A DNA stretch of 64,000 bases from an uncultured Exiguobacterium sp. (GTDB lineage: Bacteria; Bacillota; Bacilli; Exiguobacteriales; Exiguobacteriaceae). The notes under the pieces are model-generated. The model saw nothing but the letters and a program-made list of their open reading frames with translations, was not told the origin of the DNA and did not search any database. Positions 43,231 through 52,673 of the stretch are shown here, one piece after another (positions within the stretch are counted from its first letter, which is position 1; each line of letters opens with the position of its first letter). The stretch covers positions 1,426,001 to 1,490,000 of the forward strand of contig CAJYMC010000007.1 in NCBI GenBank assembly GCA_913775715.1, read 5' to 3'. The translations under genes were made by a program, and so were the position numbers.

Positions 43231-43460
43231 AAAGGGACTGACTCAAAAGTCAATCTCCATAAAACAAGGGTGGCAGAATGATGATCTGCCACCCTTTTCT
43301 CGTAAAAAATGACGCGTCATACGCCACTCCTACAGGAAAAGCACATTTATGCGCTTCAGAGACAAACAAGACCCGTTTCCCTGCTATTCAAGCAGGAAAA
43401 CGGGCTTGTGTCTCGTCTGAGGAAAGGGCGTAAAAAGACGCGTCATTCTTTTTCCTTTTT
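43231..43460. repeat. dispersed structured repeat, copy C
   Basis: About 230 bp between convergent genes. Left end AAAGGGACTGACT, hairpin GGGTGGCAGA-ATGATGA-TCTGCCACCC (43269-43295), outer stem AAAAATGACGCGTC/GACGCGTCATTCTTT, and inner arms as in A and B. The right terminal repeat is lost (ends in CTTTTTCC). The loop orientation matches copy A, not copy B. Confidence 0.85.
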
Positions 43461-43461
43461 A

Positions 43462-44247
43462 TTAATGCGACGGCGTCGCCGCAAGACGTGCTGCCATCAA
43501 CTGTTGAATCGTTTCTCGATCGTTCTGATGGAGTAGGTCGACGATCTTACTGCCAACGATGACACCCGAGACCGGGCGGCTCAATTGTTTGACATGTTCC
43601 GGTGTACTGATCCCGAACCCGGCAAGGACTGGTACTGGACTATTTGCTGCGACGTTCGCTAAGTGGTCTTCAAGCGCCGTATCAAACGTCGTCTGTCCGC
43701 CTGTCGTTCCGTTGACCGTGACCGCATAAAGGAATCCTTCGCTTTTATCGGCAATCTTTTGGATTCGCTCCATCGGACTCGTCAAGGAGACGAGCTGGAC
43801 GAGCGCGATGTCTGACTTGTCTTCTTGTTCAAAGAACTGTTCGCTCTGCTCAAGTGGTAGATCAGGAATGATCAGTCCGTCGACTCCGACTTCGCGACAT
43901 GTCGCTAGAAATGCTGTTAATCCGTATCGGAAAATCGGATTCAAGTACGTCATCAAAACGACCGGAACATCGACAGTCTGACGAGCAACGCGAACTGCCT
44001 CGAGGACATCCTTCAGTCCAACGTTCGCTTCTAGCGCCCGGAGTCCCGCTTCTTGAATAACCGGACCATCAGCGACGGGATCCGAAAATGGAACGCCGAC
44101 TTCAATCGCTGTCGCTCCGGATTCAGCGAGAAACGACAGGATCTCCGGGAGTTGATCGATTCCTCCATCTCCCCCCATGACGTACGGAATAAATGCTTTC
44201 TCTCCTTTGCTCGTAACGGTACGAATGGCTGTTTCTAATCGCATCAT
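43462..44247 (-). CDS. trpA: tryptophan synthase alpha subunit
   Basis: 261 aa TIM barrel that splits indole-3-glycerol phosphate to indole. Catalytic Glu lies in [16 protein letters not shown] (~48) and Asp just after, with the phosphate-binding GFGIS (~208). Last gene of the trp operon, with a four-base overlap with trpB. Full length. Confidence 0.95.
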   Translation of the reverse strand: MMRLETAIRTVTSKGEKAFIPYVMGGDGGIDQLPEILSFLAESGATAIEVGVPFSDPVADGPVIQEAGLRALEANVGLKDVLEAVRVARQTVDVPVVLMTYLNPIFRYGLTAFLATCREVGVDGLIIPDLPLEQSEQFFEQEDKSDIALVQLVSLTSPMERIQKIADKSEGFLYAVTVNGTTGGQTTFDTALEDHLANVAANSPVPVLAGFGISTPEHVKQLSRPVSGVIVGSKIVDLLHQNDRETIQQLMAARLAATPSH

Positions 44248-45440
44248 GCTTCCCCCTTTAGTGCGTTTCTGACAGTAACAACGTCTTTGTCGCCACGTCC
44301 TGATAAGCAGATGACGAGAATCTCTTCCTTGTCCATCTCTGCCGCGAGTTGAGTCGCGTAGGCAATCGCGTGTGCCGACTCAAGTGCCGGAATGATTCCC
44401 TCCTTACGGCTCAACAACTGAAGTGCTTCCAGTGCTTGTTCATCGGTCACGGCTTCATACTGAACACGACCGATATCTTTTAGCAAGCTATGCTCCGGAC
44501 CGACGCCCGGATAATCGAGTCCAGCTGAGATCGAGTGCGCTTCCTGTACTTGACCATGTGCATCCTGTAAGAGATACATCATCGAGCCGTGCAAGACACC
44601 GACCTCTCCTTTTGTCATCGTCGCTGCGTGTTTTTCTGTGTCGATTCCGCTGCCCGCTGCTTCGATTCCGTATAATTTTACATCTGTATCATCGATGAAC
44701 GGATGGAACATCCCGATCGCGTTACTGCCGCCGCCGACACAAGCGACGATCGCCTCTGGCAGACGCCCCTCTTTTTCAATGATTTGACGTCGTGTCTCTT
44801 TTCCAATGACCGCTTGGAAATCACGCACGAGTTGTGGGAATGGGTGTGGTCCGAGAACAGAACCCATCAAGTAATGCGTGTCTTCGACATGTTTGACCCA
44901 GTAACGGAGTGCTTCATTGACGGCATCTTTGAGTGTCCGACTGCCTTGTGTGACCGGGATGACGGTTGCTCCGAGTAACTCCATCCGGAAGACATTCAAC
45001 TCTTGACGACGGACGTCCTCTTCGCCCATGAAGATGACACACTCGAGATCGAGCAAGGCACAGACCGTCGCAGTCGCGACACCGTGTTGTCCTGCCCCTG
45101 TCTCAGCAACGATTTTCCGTTTCCCCATCCGTTCAGCCAGTAACGCTTGACCGATCGTATTGTTGATTTTATGGGCACCGGTATGGTTCAAGTCTTCTCG
45201 TTTCAAATAGATCTTTGCGCCACCAATCGTTTGCGTCAAATGTTCGGCAAAATAAAGTGGTGTTTCACGTCCAACGTATTCTTTCAGCAATTCGTCCATC
45301 CGTGCTTGAAACGCTGGATCTTCTTTTACGGTTGCGTATGCTTCTTCGAGTTCGATTACCGCGTGCATCAATGTTTCCGGAATGTAGCGTCCTCCGTATT
45401 TACCGTATTGTCCGAGTGTATCCGGTTGTGCGTAGCTCAT
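44244..45440 (-). CDS. trpB: tryptophan synthase beta subunit
   Basis: 398 aa PLP enzyme joining indole and serine. PLP lysine in HKINN (~residue 88), GGGSNAIG phosphate loop (~230) and SGRGDKD near the C-terminus are all present. ATG overlaps the trpF stop (ATGA). Full length. Confidence 0.96.
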   Translation of the reverse strand: MSYAQPDTLGQYGKYGGRYIPETLMHAVIELEEAYATVKEDPAFQARMDELLKEYVGRETPLYFAEHLTQTIGGAKIYLKREDLNHTGAHKINNTIGQALLAERMGKRKIVAETGAGQHGVATATVCALLDLECVIFMGEEDVRRQELNVFRMELLGATVIPVTQGSRTLKDAVNEALRYWVKHVEDTHYLMGSVLGPHPFPQLVRDFQAVIGKETRRQIIEKEGRLPEAIVACVGGGSNAIGMFHPFIDDTDVKLYGIEAAGSGIDTEKHAATMTKGEVGVLHGSMMYLLQDAHGQVQEAHSISAGLDYPGVGPEHSLLKDIGRVQYEAVTDEQALEALQLLSRKEGIIPALESAHAIAYATQLAAEMDKEEILVICLSGRGDKDVVTVRNALKGEA

Positions 45441-46006
45441 GCTTCTCTCTCCTTTACGGCATCTGCGAATGCCTGCATTTTGATGGGATCTTTCCGTCCG
45501 TCCGTCTCGATGCCACTTGAGACATCAACGGCGAACGGGTGATATCGTTTGATTGCTTCTCTTACGTTTCCTGCTGTCAAGCCACCGGCAATGAATAGTG
45601 GACGATCGGCTTGAATGTCTCGTGACCAGTCGAATGTCTCGCCACTTCCAGCAACCGGTGCGTCGACGAGCAAATACTCCGTCTGTTGCTCTACTTCTGC
45701 GATGTCCGTCACGGGAATCGCTTGAATGATCGGAACCGGTAGCTTGCCGTCCGGGATCGTCCCATGAATTTGGACGAGATCTAGCTCGACTTGCTCGACG
45801 GCGTCGGTCACCTGCTGATAGGTCGGGGAGACGAAAACGCCGACGACCTGGACCGTACTCGGAATGTCGCGTCTAAGACGTGCTGCCTCTGCCAGCGTGA
45901 CCTGTCGTTTACTTTTAGCAAAGACGAAGCCGATGTAGTCCGCTAAGCGAACTGCCGCTTCGACATGTTCTCTTTCCCGGAGACCACAGAACTTAATCCG
46001 TGTCAT
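45437..46006 (-). CDS. trpF: phosphoribosylanthranilate isomerase
   Basis: 189 aa, slightly shorter than the usual ~200-210. KFCGLR at the N-terminus holds the catalytic Cys, and [11 protein letters not shown] and AVDVSSGIE hold the catalytic Asp and phosphate site. Four-base overlaps on both sides. Confidence 0.93.
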   Translation of the reverse strand: MTRIKFCGLREREHVEAAVRLADYIGFVFAKSKRQVTLAEAARLRRDIPSTVQVVGVFVSPTYQQVTDAVEQVELDLVQIHGTIPDGKLPVPIIQAIPVTDIAEVEQQTEYLLVDAPVAGSGETFDWSRDIQADRPLFIAGGLTAGNVREAIKRYHPFAVDVSSGIETDGRKDPIKMQAFADAVKEREA

Positions 46007-46770
46007 ACGCGAACGCCACTCACTTCTCGGATGAAGACTTGTGGATCGTCTGCCCGCATCAATGTCTCACCGACGAGGATCCCGTCTGCACCGGCAGCAT
46101 GTAACAACTGTGCTTCCTCGACCGTCTTGATGCCACTCTCACTGATGTACCGGACGTCTGGTTGTTTCTGTTCGAGTAATCCGATCGATGTCTGTAAATC
46201 GACTTCGAACTTCTTCAAGTTGCGGTTGTTGATGCCGATGATTTGCGCACCGATCGCCTCTGCCCGGCGTAATTCCTCTTCGTCATGGACTTCGACTAAG
46301 ACCTCAAGCCCTTCCGCATAAGCATATGCATATAAGTCAGCAAGTGTCTCCTGCTCGAGAGCAGCGACGATCAAGAGAATCAACCGTGCCCCGTGTGCTT
46401 TAGCACGATCGATCTGAATCCGGTCGATGATGAAATCCTTACAGAGGACGGGGATGTCGACTGCTGCAGCGACTGCCGCTAAATCGTCCATCGATCCTTT
46501 GAAGTACGTCTCGTCCGTCAAGACGGAAATGACGGTCGCCCCACTCGCTTCATATTGTTTTGCCTGAGCGATGACGTCGACGTCGAGTGCGATTGCCCCT
46601 TTCGATGGCGACGCTCGTTTGATTTCCGCGATGACGGATAAATCCGCTCCCGCTAGTCGTTGCTTAATCGACGGCTTCAATGCCTCTCGATCAATTCGTT
46701 CGACCCCGTTTAATTTTAATTGCAGGACTTCTACTCGTTTCGTTTCGATGATGCGATCTAAGATATTCAT
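46003..46770 (-). CDS. trpC: indole-3-glycerol phosphate synthase
   Basis: 255 aa TIM barrel. [10 protein letters not shown] (~residues 48-57), VLCKDFI (~108), the E in [11 protein letters not shown] and SESGI near the end are family landmarks. Four-base overlaps with trpD and trpF. Confidence 0.95.
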   Translation of the reverse strand: MNILDRIIETKRVEVLQLKLNGVERIDREALKPSIKQRLAGADLSVIAEIKRASPSKGAIALDVDVIAQAKQYEASGATVISVLTDETYFKGSMDDLAAVAAAVDIPVLCKDFIIDRIQIDRAKAHGARLILLIVAALEQETLADLYAYAYAEGLEVLVEVHDEEELRRAEAIGAQIIGINNRNLKKFEVDLQTSIGLLEQKQPDVRYISESGIKTVEEAQLLHAAGADGILVGETLMRADDPQVFIREVSGVRV

Positions 46771-47783
46771 CCGATTGCTTCCTCCCGTGTCATTTGTCGT
46801 AATTGGTTCAATCGTTCCATCGCTCGTCCTGAATCGATGCTATCTGCTGCTAAGGCAATTCCTTCTTGAATCGTCTTCGCTCGATTTGCTGCAAAGAGGG
46901 CAATTCCGGCATTGAGTAGGACCGTGTCGCGATAAGCACCATGCTCACCACCCAGGACTTGCAGTAAAATCGTCGCATTTTCTTGTGCACTACCTCCACG
47001 GATCGCTTCAAGCGGTGCGGTCTTTAGTCCGACTTCCTCCGGGTGAAGACTGAAGCGGATCAGCTCACCTTCGTCGAGTAAGACGAGTTGGTTCGTTCCG
47101 GCAAGGGATGCTTCATCCATTCCATTCGCACCATGCAAGACGATTGCCCGCTTCCGACCGAGTCGATGTAAAGTCAACGCCATCGTCTCGAGCATATCCT
47201 CCCGGTAAATTCCTAATAGTTGTGTCTTGAGTGGGACCGGATTCGTCAACGGACCGATCAAGTTAAAGATCGTTGGAATCCGCAGATCGCGTCGGACCTT
47301 CATGATTTGCTTGACGCGTGGGTGCATCCGTTGCGCAAACAAGAAGGCGATTCCGTTCGACTCGAGCTGTTCTGCTAAACGTTCTGGTGTCGCATCAAGT
47401 GAAACCCCGAGTGCTTCGAGCACATCAGCGCTGCCCGTTTTACTCGAGACACTCCGATTTCCGTGCTTCGCGACTTTCATGCCGGCACCGGCTAGGACGA
47501 AGGCGGCTGTCGTACTGATGTTGAACGATTGTGAGCCGTCGCCTCCCGTGCCGCAGTTATCCATGAAATCGCCGGTGACCGGAATGTCGAGGGCGACCTC
47601 GCGCATGATTGAAGCGAGACCGGCTAGTTCTTCTGCAGTCTCCCCTTTTGCTTTCAAGGCGACGAGAAAAGCGGCAATTTCGCTATCGGTCACGTCTTCT
47701 GCAAACAGTTCGCGTGCTGCCTGTTGCATCTCTTCATATCGTAAATGTTTTGCTTCTGCTAATTTCAATAACGTCTCTTTCAT
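46767..47783 (-). CDS. trpD: anthranilate phosphoribosyltransferase
   Basis: 338 aa. [15 protein letters not shown] (PRPP site, ~79-93), [18 protein letters not shown] and the [11 protein letters not shown] segment are intact. It overlaps trpC by four bases and starts six bases after trpG. Confidence 0.95.
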   Translation of the reverse strand: MKETLLKLAEAKHLRYEEMQQAARELFAEDVTDSEIAAFLVALKAKGETAEELAGLASIMREVALDIPVTGDFMDNCGTGGDGSQSFNISTTAAFVLAGAGMKVAKHGNRSVSSKTGSADVLEALGVSLDATPERLAEQLESNGIAFLFAQRMHPRVKQIMKVRRDLRIPTIFNLIGPLTNPVPLKTQLLGIYREDMLETMALTLHRLGRKRAIVLHGANGMDEASLAGTNQLVLLDEGELIRFSLHPEEVGLKTAPLEAIRGGSAQENATILLQVLGGEHGAYRDTVLLNAGIALFAANRAKTIQEGIALAADSIDSGRAMERLNQLRQMTREEAIG

Positions 47784-47789
47784 CGTTCG

Positions 47790-48362
47790 TCACTCCTTTG
47801 TCAATTCAATGAATCGTTTAATCATCTGCTGTCCTTGTGGTGTTCCGACGGATTCAGGATGGAACTGGATTCCGAAAGTCGGATGCGTTCGGTGCTCGAG
47901 TGCCATGATCGTCCGGTCATCCGTTTCTGCTGTGATGACGAGCTCCGTCGGTAAGTCGTTTCGAGCGACGATTAGCGAATGATAGCGCATAACCTCTAAC
48001 GTTCCTGTCATTTCGTCGAAGAGTTGTCCCGATTGTCGGATCATCGATGTCTTCCCATGCATGATGACCGGCGCTTCGACGACATGTCCTCCGAATGCTT
48101 CGCCGATTGCCTGATGTCCGAGACAGACACCGAGAATCGGTACTTGACCCGAGAATTGTCGAATCAGATCGATACAGATGCCAGCGTCAGCCGGGCGACC
48201 GGGACCGGGCGAGAGGATGATGCCGTCAGGTTTCATCTCGCGTAGTTCTTCGATGCTGACCGCATCGTTTCGAATGACGTAAACGTCCGTATAAACGGAT
48301 GCGTATTGGTATAGGTTATAGGTAAAAGAATCATAATTATCAATTAGGACGATCATTTCCAA
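47790..48362 (-). CDS. trpG: anthranilate synthase glutamine amidotransferase subunit
   Basis: 190 aa class I amidotransferase. Catalytic Cys in GVCLGHQAIGE (~residue 80), and His-Glu in GIQFHPES (~172). It feeds ammonia to TrpE. In B. subtilis trpG sits in the folate operon, whereas here it is inside the trp operon; it might also serve PabB. Its start overlaps the trpE stop by ten bases. Confidence 0.93.
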   Translation of the reverse strand: MEMIVLIDNYDSFTYNLYQYASVYTDVYVIRNDAVSIEELREMKPDGIILSPGPGRPADAGICIDLIRQFSGQVPILGVCLGHQAIGEAFGGHVVEAPVIMHGKTSMIRQSGQLFDEMTGTLEVMRYHSLIVARNDLPTELVITAETDDRTIMALEHRTHPTFGIQFHPESVGTPQGQQMIKRFIELTKE

Positions 48363-49747
48363 ACCTCCAGTAGTGATTTCGCTTTGTGTAACGTCTCCTG
48401 GTACTCGAGGCGTGGAATCGAATCGTAGACGATACCAGCCCCTGCTTGAACAGAAGCGACACCATCCTTAATCACCATCGTCCGGATAGCGAGGGCGAAA
48501 TCCATATTCCCCCGAACATCGAAATAGCCGACCGCCCCGGCATATACTTCTCGTTTCACCTGTTCGTACTGGTCAATCAACTGCATCGCTCGGATTTTCG
48601 GAGCTCCCGTGACCGTCCCAGCCGGTAGACAAGAGACGAGTGCATCTGCGCCGGTCTTTCCGTCTGCTAACGTTCCTTCAACGACAGAAACGAGGTGCAT
48701 GACGTTCTTGAAGCGCTCGATTTGCATGAATCGCGTCACCTCGACGGTACCAATCTGACAAATCCGACCGAGGTCGTTGCGTCCGAGATCGACAAGCATC
48801 CGGTGCTCGGCCTGTTCCTTTTCATCGTGAAGTAACTCCTCTGCCAGTCGTTCGTCCTCCTCTTTCGTCTTACCCCGGCGGCGTGTGCCGGCAATCGGAT
48901 TCGTCGTCACGCGATTCCCTTTGACTTGGACCAAACTTTCCGGGGAAGCTCCGAGTACGATCGCTTCACCTAAGTCGATATAGAAGAGATAAGGGCTTGG
49001 ATTGTCCTTGCGGAGCTTCCGGTAAAACTGGAACGGGTCACCTGAGAACGTCGCATCGAGGCGTTGTGAGAGCACGAGCTGGAAGACGTCGCCTTGGCGG
49101 ATATGTCTCTTTGCTTGTTCGACGAGTCCTTCAAACGTCTCTTGATCCATCAACGGTTCGTAGACGACATCCCGGAGAGGACGCTCGATATCCGTTCGCT
49201 CCCGTGGTTGCTCAAGTTGTGCTTTTCGTTCTGCTAGACGTTGACGTAATTCATCACGATCAGTGATGCCACCGAGCGACGTCTGAATCAAATGGACACG
49301 ATGTTCGAGATGATCGAACAGGATGATTTGGTCATATACGGCGAGTAGCGCGTCCGGTAGTTGGCGCGTTCGCTCTGGAACCGCTCCGAGTGTTTCATAG
49401 GCGCGCATCATGTCGTAACCGACATATCCGATCCCACCCGCTAAAAACGGCAGTTCCTCTTCGACGCCACCTCGGAGGATCATCTGTTGCATCAGCCGTA
49501 CCGGATCACTCGTTTCCTGCGTCAATTGACCTGTCGTCAATTGTTCCCGTGTCACGGTTTGTCCCTCTGCCCGAATCATCTCCACCGGATCGACACCGAT
49601 GATCGAATACCGTCCTTGATCCGTATGCGCGGAACTTTCAAGCAAACACTTCTGTGTTCCGCTCAGTTGTTGAAAAATCATGATCGGCGTCATCTCGTCG
49701 CCGTTTAGTTCAAGTTGTTCGATGATAAGTGTGTCTGTCTGAAGCAT
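48353..49747 (-). CDS. trpE: anthranilate synthase component I
   Basis: 464 aa. Feedback-site LLESSAHTDQGRYSIIG near residue 32, GGIGYVGYD (~103), IAGTRRRGKT (~285), AGTVTGAPKIRAM (~382) and AGAGIVYDS near the end are the chorismate-binding landmarks. I chose ATG 49747 (AGGAGG upstream), 18 bases after the first T-box terminator; the frame is open further upstream through the leader but that is not coding. First gene of trpEGDCFBA. Confidence 0.95.
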   Translation of the reverse strand: MLQTDTLIIEQLELNGDEMTPIMIFQQLSGTQKCLLESSAHTDQGRYSIIGVDPVEMIRAEGQTVTREQLTTGQLTQETSDPVRLMQQMILRGGVEEELPFLAGGIGYVGYDMMRAYETLGAVPERTRQLPDALLAVYDQIILFDHLEHRVHLIQTSLGGITDRDELRQRLAERKAQLEQPRERTDIERPLRDVVYEPLMDQETFEGLVEQAKRHIRQGDVFQLVLSQRLDATFSGDPFQFYRKLRKDNPSPYLFYIDLGEAIVLGASPESLVQVKGNRVTTNPIAGTRRRGKTKEEDERLAEELLHDEKEQAEHRMLVDLGRNDLGRICQIGTVEVTRFMQIERFKNVMHLVSVVEGTLADGKTGADALVSCLPAGTVTGAPKIRAMQLIDQYEQVKREVYAGAVGYFDVRGNMDFALAIRTMVIKDGVASVQAGAGIVYDSIPRLEYQETLHKAKSLLEVWK

Positions 49748-49764
49748 CCCTGTTCGCCTCCTGG

Positions 49765-50040
49765 AATATAAAAAAATCCTCCACACAGCGTATGCTGTAT
49801 GGAGGACGATTATCTCGCGGTGCCACCTCTCGATTGGAACGGTTCGACCGCTCCCACTCTGTCTGATGCGTCTAAAAAGAAGAGACATCATAGCCTACGA
49901 TAACGGGGGCATCCGTCGCGACCTACTTCTTCGTTCAGCCACGCTCTCATGAGACCATTCACGAAACCTCGCCGTACGGAAGTCGCACCATTCTTCCGCT
50001 CTCTGAAACGCCGATGTTGTCTCGCTACTTAACTCACTCT
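49765..50040 (-). promoter_or_regulatory. T-box leader 1 (proximal) of the trp operon
   Basis: On the minus strand: AGAGAG bulge and GGTGCGA in stem I, CCCGTTATCG in stem II, T-box AGGTGGCACCGCG (49828-49816), then the terminator CCTCCATACAGC/GCTGTGTGGAGG with T7 just before trpE. A TGG triplet (49941-49939) lies on the 3' side of stem I and is a candidate Trp specifier. Uncharged tRNA pairing should prevent termination. Confidence 0.9.
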
Positions 50041-50054
50041 ACGATTTGTTTGAT

Positions 50055-50361
50055 TCGATTGTATACGAAAAGGGTCTTCTCGCCCATTCATGTAGAACAT
50101 GAAGGACGGGAAGACCCGCGGTACCACCTTCGTTGACGATGCTGACACCGTCCCCTTTGAAACGAACCGGACCGTTGTCCTGATTCGTCGACCCCGATAA
50201 CGGGAGGAACCCGTCAGAGCCTACTACCCATTGAAGGGATTCGGTCTGAAGCTCAGAAGGCCATTCGCTTGTTGCCCGATACTGATTCGCACCACCCATC
50301 AGCTCTCTTGAATCGTTTCACAAGTTACTTCTCTTCGTCTTTGCTATCGTGTGTTGAATTG
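50055..50361 (-). promoter_or_regulatory. T-box leader 2 (distal) of the trp operon
   Basis: A second complete T-box in series: AGAGAG bulge, GGTGGTGCGA, stem II CCCGTTATCGGG, T-box AAGGTGGTACCGCGG (50130-50116), then the terminator GGGTCTTCCCGTC...GGCGAGAAGACCC with T4. A TGG (50230-50228) lies on the 3' side of stem I; I am less sure that it is the specifier. Tandem T-boxes are known before trp operons in some Bacillus species. Confidence 0.88.
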
Positions 50362-50367
50362 ATTCTT

Positions 50368-50396
50368 ATATTACGATGCTTCTTCTTCCCTGTCAA
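50368..50396 (-). promoter_or_regulatory. sigma-A promoter of the trp operon
   Basis: Minus strand TTGACA (50396-50391), exact 17-base spacer, TAATAT (50373-50368). It starts 11 bases after the bkdB stop. No terminator lies between bkdB and this promoter. Confidence 0.75.
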
Positions 50397-50406
50397 CTGG
50401 AAAAAC

Positions 50407-51675
50407 TCAGTATAAGGAAAGTTGGTTTGGATCAATCGATTCGAGCGCTTGTTTGACAGCCTGTAGGAACTGTCCGGCTACGAGTCCATCGAGCACCCGG
50501 TGGTCGATCGACATACAGAGGTTGACCATATCGCGTGCTGCGAACATGCCGTTCACCCAAACTGGACGTTTGACGATTGATTCAACAGACAGAATTGCCG
50601 CTTGCGGGAAGTTGAGAATCGGTGCTGATTGGATCGAACCAAATGAGCCCGTATTGTTGACCGTAAACGTCCCGCCCTGCATCTCTGCAGATGACAACGT
50701 GCCTGCTTGTGCGCGTTTCCCGAAGTCATCGATCGCGCGTGCGATCCCCTTGATGCTTAATTCATCCGCATTCTTGACGACCGGTACGAACAGAGCGTCC
50801 TGCGTTGCGACAGCAAGTGATAGATTGATCGCTTTCTTTTGAATGATCTTATCTCCCGCCCATGTCGAGTTCATGATTGGATGTTTCTTCAATCCTTCGA
50901 CTGTTGCCTTCATGAAGAATGGTAAGAACGTCAATTTGACCCCTTCTTGTTTGAAGAACGCATCTTTATGACGATTACGTGCTTCGACCAAGTTCGTGAC
51001 ATCGACTTCGATCATCAACCAAGCATGTGGCGCTTCGTGTTTCGCGCGAACCATGTTCGAAGCGATCGCTTGACGCACACCGGCAGTCGGAATCTCGATG
51101 TCGCCCGTTTCCGTCGGTTGTGGTGCACTGACCGGACGTTTTGGTGCGGGTGGTGCTTCTGTCGGAGGCGCTACCGGAGCCGCTTTCGCTTCTGATTTTA
51201 GTTCAGTAGTTTGTGTTGTCGGGACTGATCCAGACTCGATCAGTTTCAAGAGATCTTTTCGGGTAATCCGGCCACCTGCTCCCGTACCCGTCACTTGTTC
51301 AAGATCAATACCGTGTTCCCCCGACAGCTTCAAGACCGCTGGTGAATAGCGTTTTTTCATCGACGTATCAGCATTCTTCGTCTCTTCGACAGCCGGCACT
51401 TCTTGTTCGGTCGCCGCGACTTCCGTTGATCCGCCGCTGACTTGCATCGTGACGATTGCGTCACCGACTTGCAACGTATCGCCTTCTTCTGCAAGCAATT
51501 TTTCAATCACACCATCAAATGAAGATGGGACTTCTGCCGTTACCTTATCGGTAATGACTTCTGCAATCGGATCATATTTTTTGACAGTATCGCCTGGTTT
51601 GACAAGCCACATCGAAATCGTTCCTTCAGTAACACTTTCCCCGAGTTGTGGCATCGTAAGTGTTTCAGTCTTCAT
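50407..51675 (-). CDS. bkdB: branched-chain alpha-keto acid dehydrogenase E2 (dihydrolipoyl acyltransferase)
   Basis: 422 aa. Lipoyl domain with the lipoyl-lysine in ITDKVTAEVP (~residue 44), E3/E1-binding domain (~110-145, YSPAVLKLS...GRITRKDLL), P/A/T-rich linkers, and a catalytic domain ending with the HxxxDG motif in DHRVLDG. It transfers branched acyl groups to CoA as the core of the BKD complex. Last gene of the operon. Confidence 0.94.
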   Translation of the reverse strand: MKTETLTMPQLGESVTEGTISMWLVKPGDTVKKYDPIAEVITDKVTAEVPSSFDGVIEKLLAEEGDTLQVGDAIVTMQVSGGSTEVAATEQEVPAVEETKNADTSMKKRYSPAVLKLSGEHGIDLEQVTGTGAGGRITRKDLLKLIESGSVPTTQTTELKSEAKAAPVAPPTEAPPAPKRPVSAPQPTETGDIEIPTAGVRQAIASNMVRAKHEAPHAWLMIEVDVTNLVEARNRHKDAFFKQEGVKLTFLPFFMKATVEGLKKHPIMNSTWAGDKIIQKKAINLSLAVATQDALFVPVVKNADELSIKGIARAIDDFGKRAQAGTLSSAEMQGGTFTVNNTGSFGSIQSAPILNFPQAAILSVESIVKRPVWVNGMFAARDMVNLCMSIDHRVLDGLVAGQFLQAVKQALESIDPNQLSLY

Positions 51676-51689
51676 CGGTCAGTTCCCCC

Positions 51690-52673
51690 TTAGTATGCGT
51701 GTAACGTCCGGATTTTATCTTCAATTTTCTCGCTTGAGATGTTGAAGAACTTCTCCATCGTCGGAGCGTATGGCATCGCTGGGACGTCTGGACCACAGAG
51801 TCGTTCGATTGGTGCATCGAGATCGAACAATGCTTCTTCTGCAATGATCGCCGACACTTCACTCATGACGCTACCTTCTTTATTGTCTTCCGTGACGAGC
51901 AAGACTTTCCCCGTCTTTTTCGCTGCTTCGACGACTGCTTCGCGGTCGATTGGATAGACGGTCCGCAAGTCAAGGATGTGGACATCGATTCCGTCTTTTT
52001 CAAGGCGTGTTGCTGCCTCAAGTGCCATATGGACACATAGCCCGTAAGTGATGATCGTCACGTCTTCGCCCTCTCGCTTGACGTCTGCTTTACCGATTTC
52101 GACCGTATAGTCGCCTTCAGGAACATCTCCTTTTAACAGACGATAGCCCCTCTTGTGCTCAAAGAACAAGACCGGATCATTCGAACGAATCGCTGCCTTT
52201 AGCAATCCTTTTGCGTCATATGGATTCGATGGGATGACGATTTTCAGACCTGGCGTCGAGTTGAACATCGCTTCGACCGACTGAGAATGATAAAGTGCCC
52301 CGTGAATACCGCCGCCGAACGGTGCGCGGATGACGATCGGACACGTCCAATCATTGTTCGAACGGTACCGAATCTTCGCTGCTTCACTGACGATTTGGTT
52401 GACTGCTGGCATGATGAAGTCAGCGAATTGCATTTCAGCAATCGGACGCATGCCGTACATCGCAGCTCCGATCCCGACACCGGCGATCGCACTCTCAGCG
52501 AGCGGTGCATCGATGACACGTTCTTCTCCGAATTGTTCGAGCAATCCTTGGGTCGCCCGGAAGACACCACCACGGACACCAACGTCTTCGCCGAGGATGA
52601 AGACGGACTCGTCGCGTTCCATCTCTTCTTTGATTGCACTATTGATCGCTTCGATTAAACTTAACGTCGTCAT
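51690..52673 (-). CDS. bkdAB: branched-chain keto acid dehydrogenase E1 beta
   Basis: 327 aa, the pyrimidine-side half of the TPP-dependent E1. ILGEDVGVRGGVFRAT near the start and APFGGGIHGALYHSQSVEA (~127) are typical. Its ATG overlaps the E1 alpha stop by four bases. It works with BkdAA to decarboxylate branched 2-keto acids. Confidence 0.94.
   Translation of the reverse strand: MTTLSLIEAINSAIKEEMERDESVFILGEDVGVRGGVFRATQGLLEQFGEERVIDAPLAESAIAGVGIGAAMYGMRPIAEMQFADFIMPAVNQIVSEAAKIRYRSNNDWTCPIVIRAPFGGGIHGALYHSQSVEAMFNSTPGLKIVIPSNPYDAKGLLKAAIRSNDPVLFFEHKRGYRLLKGDVPEGDYTVEIGKADVKREGEDVTIITYGLCVHMALEAATRLEKDGIDVHILDLRTVYPIDREAVVEAAKKTGKVLLVTEDNKEGSVMSEVSAIIAEEALFDLDAPIERLCGPDVPAMPYAPTMEKFFNISSEKIEDKIRTLHAY

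Noticed and set aside
50039-50299. 86-aa ORF in the trp leader
   Set aside because: It lies wholly inside a T-box RNA with clear conserved motifs.
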